Below, in pieces: positions 10,825 through 22,221 of a stretch of DNA of 64,000 bases. Source of the DNA: Buxus sempervirens. Taxonomy: Eukaryota; Streptophyta; Magnoliopsida; Buxales; Buxaceae. The first letter of the stretch is position 1. Each line of letters starts with the position of its first letter. Both the position numbers and the translations under genes were made by a program. Below the pieces are notes generated by a model. The model had not been told where the DNA came from, did not search any database, and saw only the letters and a list, made by a program, of their open reading frames with translations. Location of the stretch: contig OX387184.1 in the NCBI GenBank assembly GCA_947561395.2, positions 41,158,766 to 41,222,765 of the forward strand, given 5' to 3'.

Positions 10825-12870
10825 TGTAAGACATAAGAAAAATCAATTCAATGACTTCCTAATCATCACACGGGCTCAATAAAAATTATGGAGTCGCCAG
10901 CATTCAATTTAAGGGTGTGAATGGACACCAAAATAATCAAATAAAATAAATAATAAAAAAACAAAATTAGAGTAAAAATAAATCAGAGATGGGTAAGGAG
11001 ATTAGGTTATGAATAGAGGAAGGTGTTAGGCACCCCTATTCATCCACACAAGGTGGTTGCCAAGTATTGTTCATGTTTTGAAAAATGCTTGCTAATAAAA
11101 ACCAAATCAAAAGTAAAAAAAAAAAAAAGAATAAAAGATGTATGGCTTTTTCCATATAAATGATCCCCAATTAATTCTGGATCCTTCTTATGAATACACC
11201 ATTTCTAGGGTTTCATGATTGAGTAAAATCAAGATAAAGAAAACAAACCTAAAGTAGAAAACTTCAAAATCTAGCTTCAAGTTAAATCCTTGAAATCTAG
11301 GAATTACACAATAATAAAAAAAATTATTTTTACAAAATATTGAAGAATTGAACCTGAACAATCTTGGGTACAGATCTGGCCCAAATTTCTCATTAATTAA
11401 GAGATCTAAACCAAATATACCCATGTTGATGAAAAACATCAAAAGGGGAGAGTTTAGACCATAGGGTATTCTCTCAAAATTGAAAACAATTCCAAAATCA
11501 TCTCATAATATTGAAGAATAAATCAAAATCATCTAGGGTACAGATCTGATCCAGGTTTCTCATTAATTAAGAGATTTAAACCGGATACACCCACATTGAT
11601 GAAAAACATCAAAAAGGGAGAGTTTAGACCATAGGGTCTTCTTTCAAAAATCGAAACAACTCCAAAATCACCTCATGAAACCCTAGAGGTTACTTTAAGG
11701 CCTCTGATTTCAGATCTACCATATTGACCATGGCAGATCCAAGATCCTAGCCTAATGATAAAAAAAACATAAAAAAAACATAAAAGGGAGAAAACAATGT
11801 GAAAAATCAAACGCTAGGAGGAAAATGAGATCTAATGCTATGAATAGCATAGATCCATGGTATTCCTTCATATTTCATCAATAAGCAATCACACAACCAA
11901 ACAAATATTAAAACCACACATTTCTAAGATTACAACATATGGGGATATACCCTACGGATCCATTCCTGTCCTCTTTTCCCCTAAAACTCTCTTCACGTTT
12001 TACGGCTAAAGAAGATACTTGAGGTATTTGGATTTAGGTTTGGGGTTGCACTCATACACAGGCCTTATTCTACAGAAAGGGAGAAGATCAGAATAATCCT
12101 AGAAATTAAAACTAGAAAATAAAAGGGGAGAGAGGCTTACCTGGACTTGAGAAAGCAGAGAGGCAGGGGTTCTCTTCTTCACTTGGAGCTCTTCTAGTCT
12201 TCAATTCTCAGCCCTTTGCTTGAGGAGAGGCCCTCTATTTATAGGCAAAATCAATGGCATGGTTGGTCACAGGGGTATCCCAAAATAAGGTTCTAGAATG
12301 TTCCAACTAAGTTTTAAAACTTGAGTTCGGGTAAATCTAATAACCAACGGAGGGTAAAAATGGGAGGTCCTCATATGTTTTAATCTCCATTTACTTGAGA
12401 TATTACATGTAAATAAGCAAACCCCCCCCCCCCTCCCCTCCCTGAATCCATTAAAAATAGTTCCAGACCCAAATTCCAAGTGAATAAAAAGTCAACTTTC
12501 CAGTTCAAGGTTAGATTCCGGTTTTTCAGGTCTGGTAAAAAGATTCAACATGTTAATACCAAGGTATTTGTCAAGATTTAAAGGCTTAAAAAATTCATTT
12601 ATGCAATAATTGCTAAAAACCTGATTACTGGGAAAAATTATCTTGAAATCTTGCCTAAAAAATATTTCATTTTTTGGGGTCAAAAGTCAACAAAATTCAA
12701 CCGAAAATTTTTGACTTTGCTCAAAAGATTGAATTTGGGTCTTTTCCTTTGTGGTTTTGGATTCCAATGGGTTAAGGATCTTAAACCCTATGCTAAGAAT
12801 TGAAAATTCCAATAAAATATTTCTCACCTTCCAGATTTATAAAAAATCGTGCAGTTTTGGGGTGTCTACA
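10825..12870 (-). repeat. 5' LTR of the 7950-12870 element
   Basis: This 2046-bp LTR begins TGTAGACACC on the minus strand and ends TCTTACA. A TATAAATAGAGGG box lies on the minus strand at about 12233-12245. A 180-bp tandem duplication occupies about 11330-11690, with TTGATGAAAAACATC at 11427 and again at 11607. A C12 tract lies at 12422-12433. Confidence 0.75.
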
Positions 12871-13048
12871 CATTGTATGATCCCAATCATATGCACATCC
12901 TCGCCTGGTAGTTCGCCAAGTGAGATTACTCATTCACCCGCCCACTCAGACAACCAAGATGTCACATACTCCCCTCTATGGGACAACGCGTCCTCGTGTT
13001 GGGCCAAACCCCCACACTTTCCCGGTCGGGGCAGGCTTTGATACCATT

Positions 13049-13404
13049 TGTAACGTCCCAGACCCAAACCCAGCAAGATATTGTCCGCTCTAGGCCCAAT
13101 GGGCCCTCACAGATTTGTTCTCAGGGGATAATATGAGAAAACGTCCCAGTGGTCACCCATCCTAGCACTGCTCTCACCTGAGCACACTTAACTTGAGGGT
13201 TCCAAGGGGATTTAGTCCCATGTTATGCTTTAAAAGGCCTCTTGCTTTGAAAGGGATCACAAGACTATTTATAGCATCCCCGAGCGATGTGGGATCCCAA
13301 CCATATGCATATCATCACCTGGTAGCTCGCCATTGTGATAGCTCACCCAGGTCTCTCACCCTGCCCATATCACAGCCACCCACTCAGACGGCCAGGATGT
13401 CATA
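13049..13404 (-). repeat. Right (5') LTR of the Cassandra TRIM
   Basis: This 356-bp LTR reads TGTAACGTCC at the low end and GATGTCATA at the high end, where the partner has GATGTCACA. A TATAAATAG box is present on the minus strand at about 13267-13276. Confidence 0.75.
13141..13194 (-). repeat. 5S rRNA-derived segment within the Cassandra LTR
   Basis: The minus strand reads AGTTAAGTGTGCTCAGG, a GAGAGCAGTGCTAGGATGGG stretch, then TGACCACTGGGA. This matches the internal control region of plant 5S rRNA (A box to C box) with scattered changes. It is not a full 120-nt 5S gene and sits inside an LTR. Confidence 0.8.
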
Positions 13405-14051
13405 AGCCCTCTCATGGTCTAGAACAATAAATACCCAAATTAAAAGTTCAATTTAAAGCTAGGTAACACCATGCTTCTAAATCTGATGTGCCTGACTAGA
13501 AAAAGCGCCAAAAGCTCAAAAAAAGAAAAAAGAAAAAGAGACCCGCTATTATGTTCGTCTCTTTTACACGAGACTGTCTTTGATTGTTTGGAATTGCAAG
13601 GGAGGGAGACCAAAGAAAAACAAAAGAGAGACTATAACAAAGTTGGTCGCATTTAGAACCTTCCATGTCATAAACCGGTTTGGTGGGACTTGTTCATTGA
13701 CTGCAATTCAGGAGTAAATAATAATATTGTAACATATCTCTTTCTAGAACACAAAAAAACCTAAAGAACCATGTATAGGCATATGAATTTGTTATTAAAG
13801 TTGCTCATCACAGTTCAGAAGATTTAACATTTTGGATCAATCGTAGCCAAAGGAGTCCCACCTTTTGTGTCAACTTAAATATATTAAAGCTAACTCCAAT
13901 TAAGATGAGAGTTTAGGAGACCTTCAACTCTAGGTTAATGTGGTGACGGGGAAGAGTGACTTTATCCCTTGAAGGATGATAAAAGCAAAAATGCATTGTC
14001 CAAGGCCTTGAAACTTTTTGACCGAATGATTGATGCTCGGTTTGTAGATTG
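13405..14051. other. Stretch without recognised features
   Basis: I see no gene or element ends here. A 61-codon open frame at 13471-13656 has no recognisable domain, and the DNA is AT-rich. Confidence 0.5.
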
Positions 14052-15610
14052 AGAGGTTGTTTGGTAACGTTTTTTCTAAAAACAGTTTGAAAACTAAAAA
14101 CGTTTTCAACCGTTTTTGAGTTTTTGAAAACAGGTGACAAGAAACCCATTTGGTAACAATTATTGTTTTTTGGGTTTTCGAAAACAGGTGACAAAAAACC
14201 CATTTGATAACACTTACTGTTTTTTGGGTTTTGTTATGTATGTTTTGTATATCATTATAATGATTTTTTACAATTTTTTCAATTAAAATTTTTTATATAT
14301 ATATTTATCTTTCATATACAACTTTTTTCTTACAATTTTATATTTATGTATAATTTTGAAAAAAAAAAAACAAAATCATTTTATGTATATATATTTATTT
14401 ATTATAAATATTTACTATATATATAATTTACATTAGCCTAGCAGCGAGATTTGGAACTTGCCAAGAGCCTCAAGGAAGAGGTGAACCAAGTATGGCGCCG
14501 GCCCCTTCTCTCTGTTTTGTTTTGTTTTTTTTTTCGCTAGCAATGAGGGCAACGGTATGCTCCTGGAGCTGCCAACCTCAGACCAAATTGAGGTCTTGAG
14601 CTCGTCAGTTGTTACAGCCACCTCATTTTATTTTGATTATCCCTGCTTGAGTCCTGTTAAGTAATAAAATTATAGCCATAAAATAAATAGTAAGATATAG
14701 CTATAAGAACTTATTAATATAATATATTAGCCCCTAATATTATCAAAAGAAATTATAAAGAGGGGTGAAAGTGTAATTTAAAACTTCTTCTATTTTAAGG
14801 TTTTTAAATATCAAACATGCCTAAAATTATTTTAAATTTACAAAAGCAAACCCCTGTATAACAAGATTAAAAATCTCTCTCTCTCTCTCTCTGTCTTCCG
14901 TGAGTCTTCAAATCTAGCAATCTTCTTTCTCTAGTTCAAAAGCTGATTTTGGGAATGGTTGAACAGGAGACCGCATCAAAGGGGAGTTCATTTAACATCC
15001 TGAAATTTGAGAAGGTTTGTTCCCAATCTGTTGGTAAAATATCTCCATTAATTTGCCACTGTGATGTTTTGTTGAAGGCCACTTTTATCGTAACAAATAT
15101 TGTCAAAGTCTTCCGAGTATTGTTGTATGTTTGAATGGTTTTATCACAAACTCCATATACGAGGAGGTACAGAAGAGAGAGGGGATTGCTCTCTTGAGAC
15201 AAAGAAAGTGAACACTGGAATGAGAGGGAGTTGCTCGAATGACATGATCAGCGACTCCCTGTCATAATCAACCACTAAAAATGAAGGAAAGTTTGTGACG
15301 AAGAACGTTGTGAACTGGGAATGGAGAAAAGACGGAAAGCAATGAAGATGGGAGTCGAGAATATCTCAACTCAGAATATTACAAAACTACCTGTAAAAAA
15401 CTCAAAACACGGTTTTTGGTTTTTAAAAACCTATATTTTGGGTTTCTAAAATCTTTAATGTTTTTCGAACCGTTTTTTTAAAAAACAATTTGAAATCCCC
15501 CAATACCAAACACATTTCTGGTTTTCTGTGTTTAAAAACCAAGAACCGGTTTCGGAACACGTTACCAAACACCCTATTTTTTTTTTTGGTGAGATACCAA
15601 ACACCCTCTG
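14052..15610. mobile_element. hAT-like or MITE-like inverted-repeat element (candidate)
   Basis: The left end, AGAGGTTGTTTGGTAACG, is the inverse of two sites at the right end. One is CGTTACCAAACACCC at about 15560-15574; the other is GGTATTTGG-type sequence ending in ACACCCTCTG at 15610. (T)GTTTGGTA-type termini are common in plant hAT elements. A 54-bp tandem duplication around AAAACAGGTGACA lies at 14127-14240, and a CT dinucleotide run at 14875-14892. No transposase is present and no clean 8-bp target duplication was found, so the exact ends are uncertain. Gene-like pieces inside it are noted separately. Confidence 0.5.
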
Positions 15611-17185
15611 AAAAACATGAAATCTTGCAACATCATTCATGGCAACCCCACTAATCTCGAGTGATTTGGCTCCATTCGCTTGCTTTAAAATCAGTGTTAA
15701 ACCTTTAAACTAGTTTTTTAGAAGTACTCCCATATATACTTCTTCAATAATTTATGCAATACCATACATGTATCTGTACTTGTACATGTTTATTATTATA
15801 GGATCTCTATCTCTCTGTCTATTATGTGTATACGTACACACATACAAGTTTCAAGTTCTATACAGTTATGGACAAAGGGGAAAGCATATTGCAACACAGA
15901 GGCCCTACCCTACGAGAAGAAGGGATCATGCAAGTAGGGTTATATAAATAAAAGAAAGACATGCCATGGCAGTTGGCATTTTGAGGAGGACCACACACAT
16001 AAGCACACATCCCTTGTAGGTTTTTGGAAGAATGGGACAGGGTCCTAAAGCATGAGTTCTAAAATATTGCCATATCACTGAGATGAACTATTGTAAGAAA
16101 AGAAGAAATGACCAAAAAAAAAAAAAATAACATGAAAGAAATAACAAAAATAAAAATATACTCTTTATGATCCACTTGAAACAGTGCAACTCTAAATTTG
16201 TTGTCGAACGTCTGTGATGACCCTAATACACATACACAATTATCCTATCAAATGGCATCGAAATAATGTGAAACTTGGTGCAAGAGAGATATGATCAAAA
16301 CATTGCATCTCTGAGTCGAAAACATTTAAAGCAAAGAATAGAATTTTAACAAAATAAAAATCACCCTTAAGCTCAAATACATCACACATTAACAAAAATC
16401 TTAACAAATATACACCATTTGTACAGCAAGTCATGAAAATAAAACATGTAAACGAAATTTTCAAAAGTGGATTACTAGTTACCTCTAAGCAATCCTAACT
16501 CCAAATCTTAATTAATCCTAGTTGAGCTCAAGAATAGCGGCTCAAATCCTCCTACATAGGTTCTACAAACTTCAACGACAACTTAAACTACACATAAGGT
16601 CCTAAAACTACAGTTCTCTATAATTCACTTGAATTTGCCACTTAGTAAAAAGTAAAAACCATGTAACTGAATTATATTTACAAACTGACTTCCACTTAGT
16701 AAAAAGTAAAAACAATGACGCCCACATCAGCCTCGAGTAGTATTGGAAGAAGTTGTGTTGCATCTGGAGGGGTAACGCAGCCCAGCCCTATCAGAAGTCG
16801 TACTCTGCTTCAGGCCCGACACCCAATCTCCAGGCCCTGTCAGAAGTCGTACTCTGCTTCAGCCCTGTATAGCAGAAATGTTTCTCCCTTACTAGCCCAT
16901 CTTTTCTAGCTCATTGACTTGGAGATTGGTCACCTCTCACCCCACAAGAACATCTTGAAACTAGGTCACTATTGTTTAAGCTACTAAGATATTTTAATTG
17001 GGAGCATTAAAACCCGAAAATGAATCATCAGTTCTATGGATCTCAATTTCAGTCCTGATCTTCAACTAGAACAACAATCTTTCTGTCATCCTCATCCATC
17101 AATGGTTGTAAACTTTTAATAGCCTAGTGGTGTTCAATACTATGATGATATAATTACAAATAAAAAACAAGAAGTTGTTGTCTAG
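15611..17185. other. Intergenic DNA left of the Tat element
   Basis: No gene was recognised. A TCAGAAGTCGTACTCTGCTT direct repeat lies at about 16789 and 16842 within a short GC-richer patch (16715-16909). The rest is AT-rich and without obvious structure. Confidence 0.5.
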
Positions 17186-17190
17186 TTCTG

Positions 17191-18293
17191 TGTTGCTCCA
17201 AAATTGGGCCGGTGTGGACACGTGTCTGTGTTGATGATGTGTCTCTACGCGGGCGTGCCAGTATCGTTTGATACAATGATTTTCGAGTCGGTTCCTGACC
17301 CCAGGCACCTGTTCTGAATCTGAACCGGGTTCGGTTCAGTCGTACTGCAAGTCACCTGTGATAAAATCGGTCAGGCGATGGTATGAAGACTAGGGGTTCG
17401 GTCTTCGTTTTGGGTTCTTGTAAGTGTTTCAAAGTGAAAGCAACTAACGGCACACAAATCCTTTATTATTAAATCGGCCGAATAGCCGAAAGCGACAACA
17501 GATAATCCTCAAAAGGGAAACAAAAGTAAAAAAGAAAACTGACAGGGCTCGCAGGACCGGCCTGTCCTGGTCTTATAGCCGTAATCGAGTATAAGCGCAG
17601 GAGGAAGGGGGCGGCTGCTAGTAAAGCCAATTCAGGGGGTTCACCTTGGATTGCTGCTTACCCGAAAAAACATGAGTCACCTGGCGTGAACAGAGCGAGT
17701 CTTGGGACCGGCTGCTCGGGATTCTGTAAGGACAGAACTGCGAGTCAGGGGCGGCCTCAACTTACTCTCTGGTGGCAGGATTCTGGTGTTAGTCGGAGTA
17801 AAGAGGGGTCGAAGATGTCACTGCGACTGGAAGTAGTGAGAGAAGTCTTAGTTTATCCGTCTGTATTAGAGGGGATAAAGGATCACGGATGATCAAAATA
17901 ATATAATAACCGGTTGCGGTTGTGTGGATTGTGTCCTTGAGTTCTTCGAAGTTGTGCCTTTTATAGCCGATCCTTGACAGTTGCTCAACTTCCTGCTCTT
18001 TACACGATCTTCATGGCGGTTGGTCGTCTTCAGTTCTCTGTTTCAGAATGATAACCGCCGGGCCATGATCTTAAAATAGTTTTATTCTTGAACGGCTGAT
18101 GGTACGATCTTCTGATATTTGTGGTTTTGTCGTATTGGCTTGCGTGGCTCGAACTGCATTCTTGGTTTTGTGTGCGTGCTGACGTGGCCTGCTCAACCAT
18201 TCAAAGCCTACGTGCCTTGATGTCGTGGCCTAACTAAGCCACCTAGACACCACGTGCCCTTCTCTTATTCGTCGGTTATATAGGGTGTAAACA
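17191..18293 (-). repeat. 3' LTR of the Tat element
   Basis: This 1103-bp LTR reads TGTTGCTCC at the low end and GTGTAAACA at the high end. It is colinear with the other LTR and shows no indels. A TATAAAAGG box lies on the minus strand near 17957-17966. Confidence 0.93.
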
Positions 18294-18306
18294 TTGCCCC
18301 CCTACT
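18294..18306 (-). other. Polypurine tract of the Tat element
   Basis: The minus strand reads AGTAGGGGGGCAA directly before the 3' LTR, the expected site for plus-strand priming. Confidence 0.75.
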
Positions 18307-18450
18307 CACTTATGACGCCGTCATCGGCCGGTGTGATGAATGAGTATTTCGGGTTTTTCAAAATTTGTCCGTCGTTTGATGTGAAAAGATTGCGCCGTTT
18401 TCCCACGATCATAATGATGAAACTTTTCGGATTTCATCTTCTATCTCGCT

Positions 18451-18459
18451 TATAAAGTA
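18451..18459 (+). promoter_or_regulatory. TATA box for the antisense ORF
   Basis: TATAAAGTA lies 75 bp upstream of the ATG of the antisense ORF and outside the LTR, so it can drive transcription opposite to the LTR promoter. Confidence 0.5.
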
Positions 18460-18525
18460 CCACAGCCGAGATTTTACTTTACTCTTTCCTTTTGGCTGCT
18501 TGTCTTTTCTTCTTCTTTGTCTTCA

Positions 18526-18888
18526 ATGGCAGGCACTCTCATACACTACACTTCTACAGTCGAAGTTTTCAACGGCTCGATATCTGTAGGCCCCTTCCTT
18601 TGTGCCAGTAATGCTCCTTTGGAGGCCCCGACTAAGAAAGTGAGGGGTCCTTTACTTTTCACCGACGATCGCCGTCTCAATCTACCTCTTCGCTTTCGAA
18701 ATTGGCTGACTGCTTACCCTGAATGGACAGCCTGGGTTGACCGTATGAAGGATCGTTTTGCCGTTATTTGGCGTTACAGGTACCGAGCAGTAGATATTTA
18801 TTTTATTCCTAATTTTCCTCAAGTTGGTTATCAATTTCGTGGCTTTCCCATAGAGTGGGAAAATACCGTTTCAAAAACTGGCCGTTGA
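18526..18888 (+). CDS. Antisense ORF in the Tat element, plant-mobile-domain-like N-terminus
   Basis: An open frame of 120 codons from the ATG at 18526 runs opposite to gag-pol, between the polypurine tract and the end of integrase. A TATAAAGTA box at 18451, 75 bp upstream, gives it a plausible promoter of its own. Residues 45-90 (FRNWLTAYPEWTAWVDRMKD, then RFAVIWRYR) resemble the W..WV.R....F..lW core of the plant mobile domain (PMD, aminotransferase-like). The normal domain is far longer. Here the frame runs into the antisense of integrase after about residue 90. A CAG|GTACCG at about 18779 could be a splice donor, in which case the coding end differs. Extra antisense ORFs are known in Tat elements; the PMD call is by motif reading only. 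Confidence 0.55.
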   Translation: MAGTLIHYTSTVEVFNGSISVGPFLCASNAPLEAPTKKVRGPLLFTDDRRLNLPLRFRNWLTAYPEWTAWVDRMKDRFAVIWRYRYRAVDIYFIPNFPQVGYQFRGFPIEWENTVSKTGR

Positions 18889-20410
18889 TAATTTTCTTTT
18901 CTCGGCCGTCTAATGACTCTATGTGATATGCCCCCCCAAGCAACACTTTGCTGACTTGCAATGGTCCTTCCCATGTGGGGGACCATTTTCCATATAAGGA
19001 ATCTTTTTTCCCTATTGGCAGAAGGGTTTTCCACACTAAATCTCCTTGAGCGAATGATTTGTGTTTTACTCGGCGGTTATAGGATCTTGCAATTCTTTGT
19101 TTGAGGGCTTTCTGCCGATCCAGGGCTAGCCTCCTCATTTCTCCCAAGTCTTCTAATTCAACTAACATTGCTTCCGTGTAATCTTTGGGAGTGAAATTAT
19201 TCTGAATAGCCACCCTCAACGATTTGACTGTGATCTCGGTTGGAATAACTGCCTCATGACCGAAGGTTAAGGCAAAAGGGGTAGTTCCAATAGACGTCTT
19301 GTAAGACATTCGATACGCCCACAATGCTTCAGATAGAAGTTTATGCCAACTTCTTGGCTTATCTTCAATCATCTTTCTCAGAATATTTTTCAACACCTTA
19401 TTCGTTGCTTCAGCTTGTCCATTTGCCTGTGCGTAATAAGGTGTAGATTGAATCATTCTGATGCCATATGTTTTGGCAAATTCAGTCACTTATTGTCCTA
19501 TAAAAACGGTGCCTGAATCGGTCGTGATGGTTTCGGGGATACCGTATCTGTGAATTATTTGCTCCCTGATAAACTCAATCACATCCGATTGTTCCACTTT
19601 TTTCAAAGGTTTGGCTTCCACCCATTTGGTGAAGTAGTTGGTGGCTACTATGATGAAGTTGTGTAGACCAGTCGAAGGAGGATACACTTTTCCAATTAAA
19701 TCCATTGCCCAACCTCTGAAGGGCCATGGCTTGACTATTGGTTGCAATTCGAATTCTGGTACCCTTTGAACTGGTCCATGTTTCTGACATTCCTGACATC
19801 CTGCAACGAACATCTGACAATCTTTCAAGATTGACGGCCAGTAATAACCATGCCGACGTAATAACCATCGCATCTTGATTCCTGCTTGGTGTGCGCCACA
19901 GATCCCTTCGTGCACTTCGGCCATTATTAACATGGCTTCTATTGGGTTGACACATCTAAGTGGGATGTCCTCAATACTCTTTTTGTATAACTCATCGCCC
20001 AGAATGAAATAGTTGGCAGCTTTCCTTTTGGTCGATCTGCTAGTCTTTATAGTAGGATCTTTAAGATATCCCCAGATTTCACCTCTCCAATTCTGTCGTA
20101 TTGTCTGGTTACAACATGCCAGTGAATCCACCAGAAATGGTCTTTTCTCGAAATTGGGGAGAGATTGTATGGTCACCGTTCTGACTGAATCGCGCAGCCT
20201 GAGTCCGGATGCCAACTGGGCCAGTTCATTAGCTTGGTAGTTTTCCTTCCTTGGCTGATGTTCGAATTCAATTCTATTGAACTGCTGGGCCAAGAATCTC
20301 GCCCTTCGCAGCAATAGTACTAATGACTCGCTATTGTAGTTATATATGCCCTCCATTTGCTTTAAGACGAGTTGAGAATCCCCAACAATATTGACCGCTC
20401 GAGCACCCAT
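18809..20410 (-). pseudogene. Integrase of the Tat element, one in-frame stop
   Basis: The zinc-binding region holds HEGICGAH, then CQECQKHG. The catalytic core shows WAMDLIGKV (first Asp), ITTDSGTVF (second Asp) and NGQAEATNKVLK (Glu). The C-terminal part, AYHIESLDGREKK to LKRYFPTLWE, is typical of Tat integrases, and no chromodomain is present. A TAA at 19490-19492 separates the second Asp block from the Glu block in the same frame. The first residues of this frame are the end of the second RNase H (VGDSQLVLKQ), joined to the upstream frame by a frameshift near 20405. The integrase would be inactive as it stands. Confidence 0.9.
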
Positions 20411-21060
20411 TTCCTATAGAATTCCAACCCTATAATTGTAGCTTCAAACTCTGCTTGATTATTTGTGGACAATTCTTCGAGTTGAAATGCATGTTCGTGT
20501 TTATCGCCGGTTGGTGAAGTTATTACTACTCCGATCCCAGAAGCAAATTCTGTTTTTGAGCCATCAAATTCCAGTGTCCATGGTTGGAATTCGGCATAGC
20601 AAAAACTGGCATGAAATACTGGGATATCCAATTCTTTTTCTTGTACACTAGATGGATGATCGGCCAATGCTTGCCCTTTTACCGCTTTCTGCGGTACATA
20701 TTTGAAGTCGAACTCCATCAGAATCAAGGTCCATTTTCCGAGTCTACCACTCACCGTGGGCCGAGTGAGCATGTACTTGACCACGTCAGTGGCTGCTATG
20801 ACAAAAATTTCTTTGGCCGAAAGGAGATAATGTCGTAATTTGGTAGCTGCATAATAGAGTGTGAGACATAACTTCTCTAGATTAGTGTACCTTTCTTCCA
20901 CTGGAGTCAGGAATCTGCTAAGGTAATAAATGGCCTGCTCATATCCTTGATCGTTCTCTTGGGCCAGCAAGACTCCAACTGAATCGCTCGCAGCTGCTAT
21001 GTAAAGCTTTAGTGGCCGTTCTTTTGAAGGTGGCACCAAGACCGGTGGTGTTGCCAAATA
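20200..21060 (-). pseudogene. RNase H plus second (archaeal-type) RNase H of the Tat element
   Basis: The first RNase H follows reverse transcriptase, with LYIAAASDSVGVLLAQEN, YYLSRFLTPVEERY and LEKLCLTLYYAATKLRHYL. A second RNase H follows, with LEFDGSKTE, STNNQAEFEATIIGLEF and VGDSQLVLKQMEG carrying the Asp/Glu/Asp positions. It ends at about QANELAQLASG. Two RNase H domains in tandem mark the Tat/Ogre group. An in-frame TAG at 21061-21063 lies just before the first domain (ATPPVLV), and a frameshift near 20405 splits the second. The C-terminus continues into the integrase frame. Confidence 0.88.
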
Positions 21061-21062
21061 CT

Positions 21063-22221
21063 ATTTAATGCCTTCAAAAGCGGTTTGATGGTCCTCATTC
21101 CAAATAAACTCTTCAATATTCTTGATCTTTAATAATGGGGATAGGACCCTGATCTTTCCGGCCAGGTTTGAAATGAATCTTCTCAAGAAATTCACCTGGC
21201 CGAGCAACCTTTGTAGCTGTTTCTTATTGGCTGGTGGCTTGGCTTCTATGACCGACTTTGCCTTATTTTTGTCGACCTCAATTCCTCTTTAGTGCACGAG
21301 AAAGCCTAGGAAATTTCTGGCCGATACACTAAAAGCACACTTTAATGGATTCATTTTCAAGTTGTACTTATGAAGTCGCTCAAAAACCCGCTTTAAATGC
21401 TGCAAGTGGTCCATTTCGGTCTGAGATTTTATCACCACATCGTCAATATATACCTCAAGTATTTGACCGATCATATCATGGAAGATAAGATTCATTGCCT
21501 TTTGATAGGTTGCGCCAGCATTTTTCAACCTGAAGGGCATAACTACCCAACAATAAGTTCCCAATGCTCTAGGGCATCAAAACGCCGTTTTAGCTACATC
21601 ATCTTCGGCAATAAAGATTTGATTATAACCGGAGTGGTCGTCCATAAATGACAAAAACTTATGCCGTGATGCATTATCAACTAAGAGATCTGCGATCGGC
21701 ATTGGATATTCGTCCTTGGGCGTTGCAGAATTCATATTGCGGAAGTCAATACATACCCTAATTTGACCATTCTTTTTGATTACAGGTACAACGTTTGAAA
21801 GCCAATCGGCGTATCGTATTGGCCTAATGAACCCGGTTGATAAAAGCCGTTCTATTTCAACCTTTACTTTACATACCACGTCGTCACCCATCCTCCTTGA
21901 AGGCTGTCTGAATGGTTTAAATTCTGGCTTGATAGGGAGCCTGTGTTCTACCATTTTTCGGTCCAATCCTGGCATCTCTTGGTAAGTCTAGGCGAAACAG
22001 TCCGAATATTCGGCCAACAATTGTCTCATTTCTTGTTTGACTGAAGGTGGTAGTAACTTACTTATGAAAACAGGCTTTCGTTCCGCCTCTGTCCCCAGGT
22101 TGATTTCTTCTAATGGATCTTGGGTATCTACCTTCAGGTCTTCTAATTTGGCTGGTGCTGCTTGTAGGTCGGCGAGAGTAATCTCATCCCCGATCTTGTA
22201 TCCTTTCATCCTCTTGTTCAT
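21063..22221 (-). pseudogene. Reverse transcriptase of the Tat element
   Basis: The motifs appear in order: VIKKNGQIRVCIDFRNMN, FMDDHSGYNQIFI, WVVMPFRLKNAGATYQKAMN and the catalytic YIDDVVIKS (the YVDD-box variant). KMNPLKCAFSVSARNFLGF, from the thumb region, follows. The upstream spacer (21988-22221) is acidic and links to the protease-like region. In-frame stops lie at 21988-21990 (TAG), 21577-21579 (TGA) and about 21061 (TAG), and the stretch after LGFLVH is also interrupted. The fold signature is clear but the enzyme is dead. Confidence 0.92.

Larger units (their letters stand above)
7950..12870 (-). mobile_element. Internally deleted LTR element in the Cassandra LTR (TSD CATTG)
   Basis: The element starts TGTGAGACATGGG and ends GGTGTCTACA, flanked by CATTG at 7945-7949 and 12871-12875. 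The right, 5' LTR is complete (10825-12870). On the minus strand it is followed by a primer-site-like TGGTGACTCCATTGGGGAC (complement of 10804-10822). The left, 3' LTR survives only as its last 91 bp or so (7950-8040), which match 10825 onward. The internal region has no coding sequence and is reduced to about 160 bp plus 223 bp, split by solo LTR F. Both ends and the TSD are intact, so the deletion is internal and probably followed insertion. Confidence 0.75.
7876..13404 (-). mobile_element. Cassandra-type TRIM retrotransposon, interrupted
   Basis: A short LTR at 13049-13404 begins TGTAACGTCC. Its partner is found in two pieces: 7876-7949 plus 12876-12966. Both copies share the stretch from GTTATGCTTTAAAAGGCC to GATGTCA. 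Between the LTRs lies a minus-strand initiator-methionine-type primer site, TGGTATCAAAGCC (complement of 13034-13046), next to the right LTR. A purine tract lies next to the left one at about 12967-12980. The right LTR contains 5S rRNA-like sequence on the minus strand. LTR size, tRNA-Met PBS, 5S content and absence of coding sequence define the Cassandra TRIM family. The left LTR has lost its first part at 7875 and is split by the 7950-12870 insertion. Confidence 0.8.

Noticed and set aside
13141-13194. A genuine 5S rRNA gene
   Set aside because: Only the internal control region is present, diverged, inside an LTR of a Cassandra TRIM.
17686-17892. 68-codon plus-strand frame, repeated almost identically at 26270-26476
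   Set aside because: It lies in the two LTRs of the Tat element, so the repeat reflects LTR identity and not a conserved gene.
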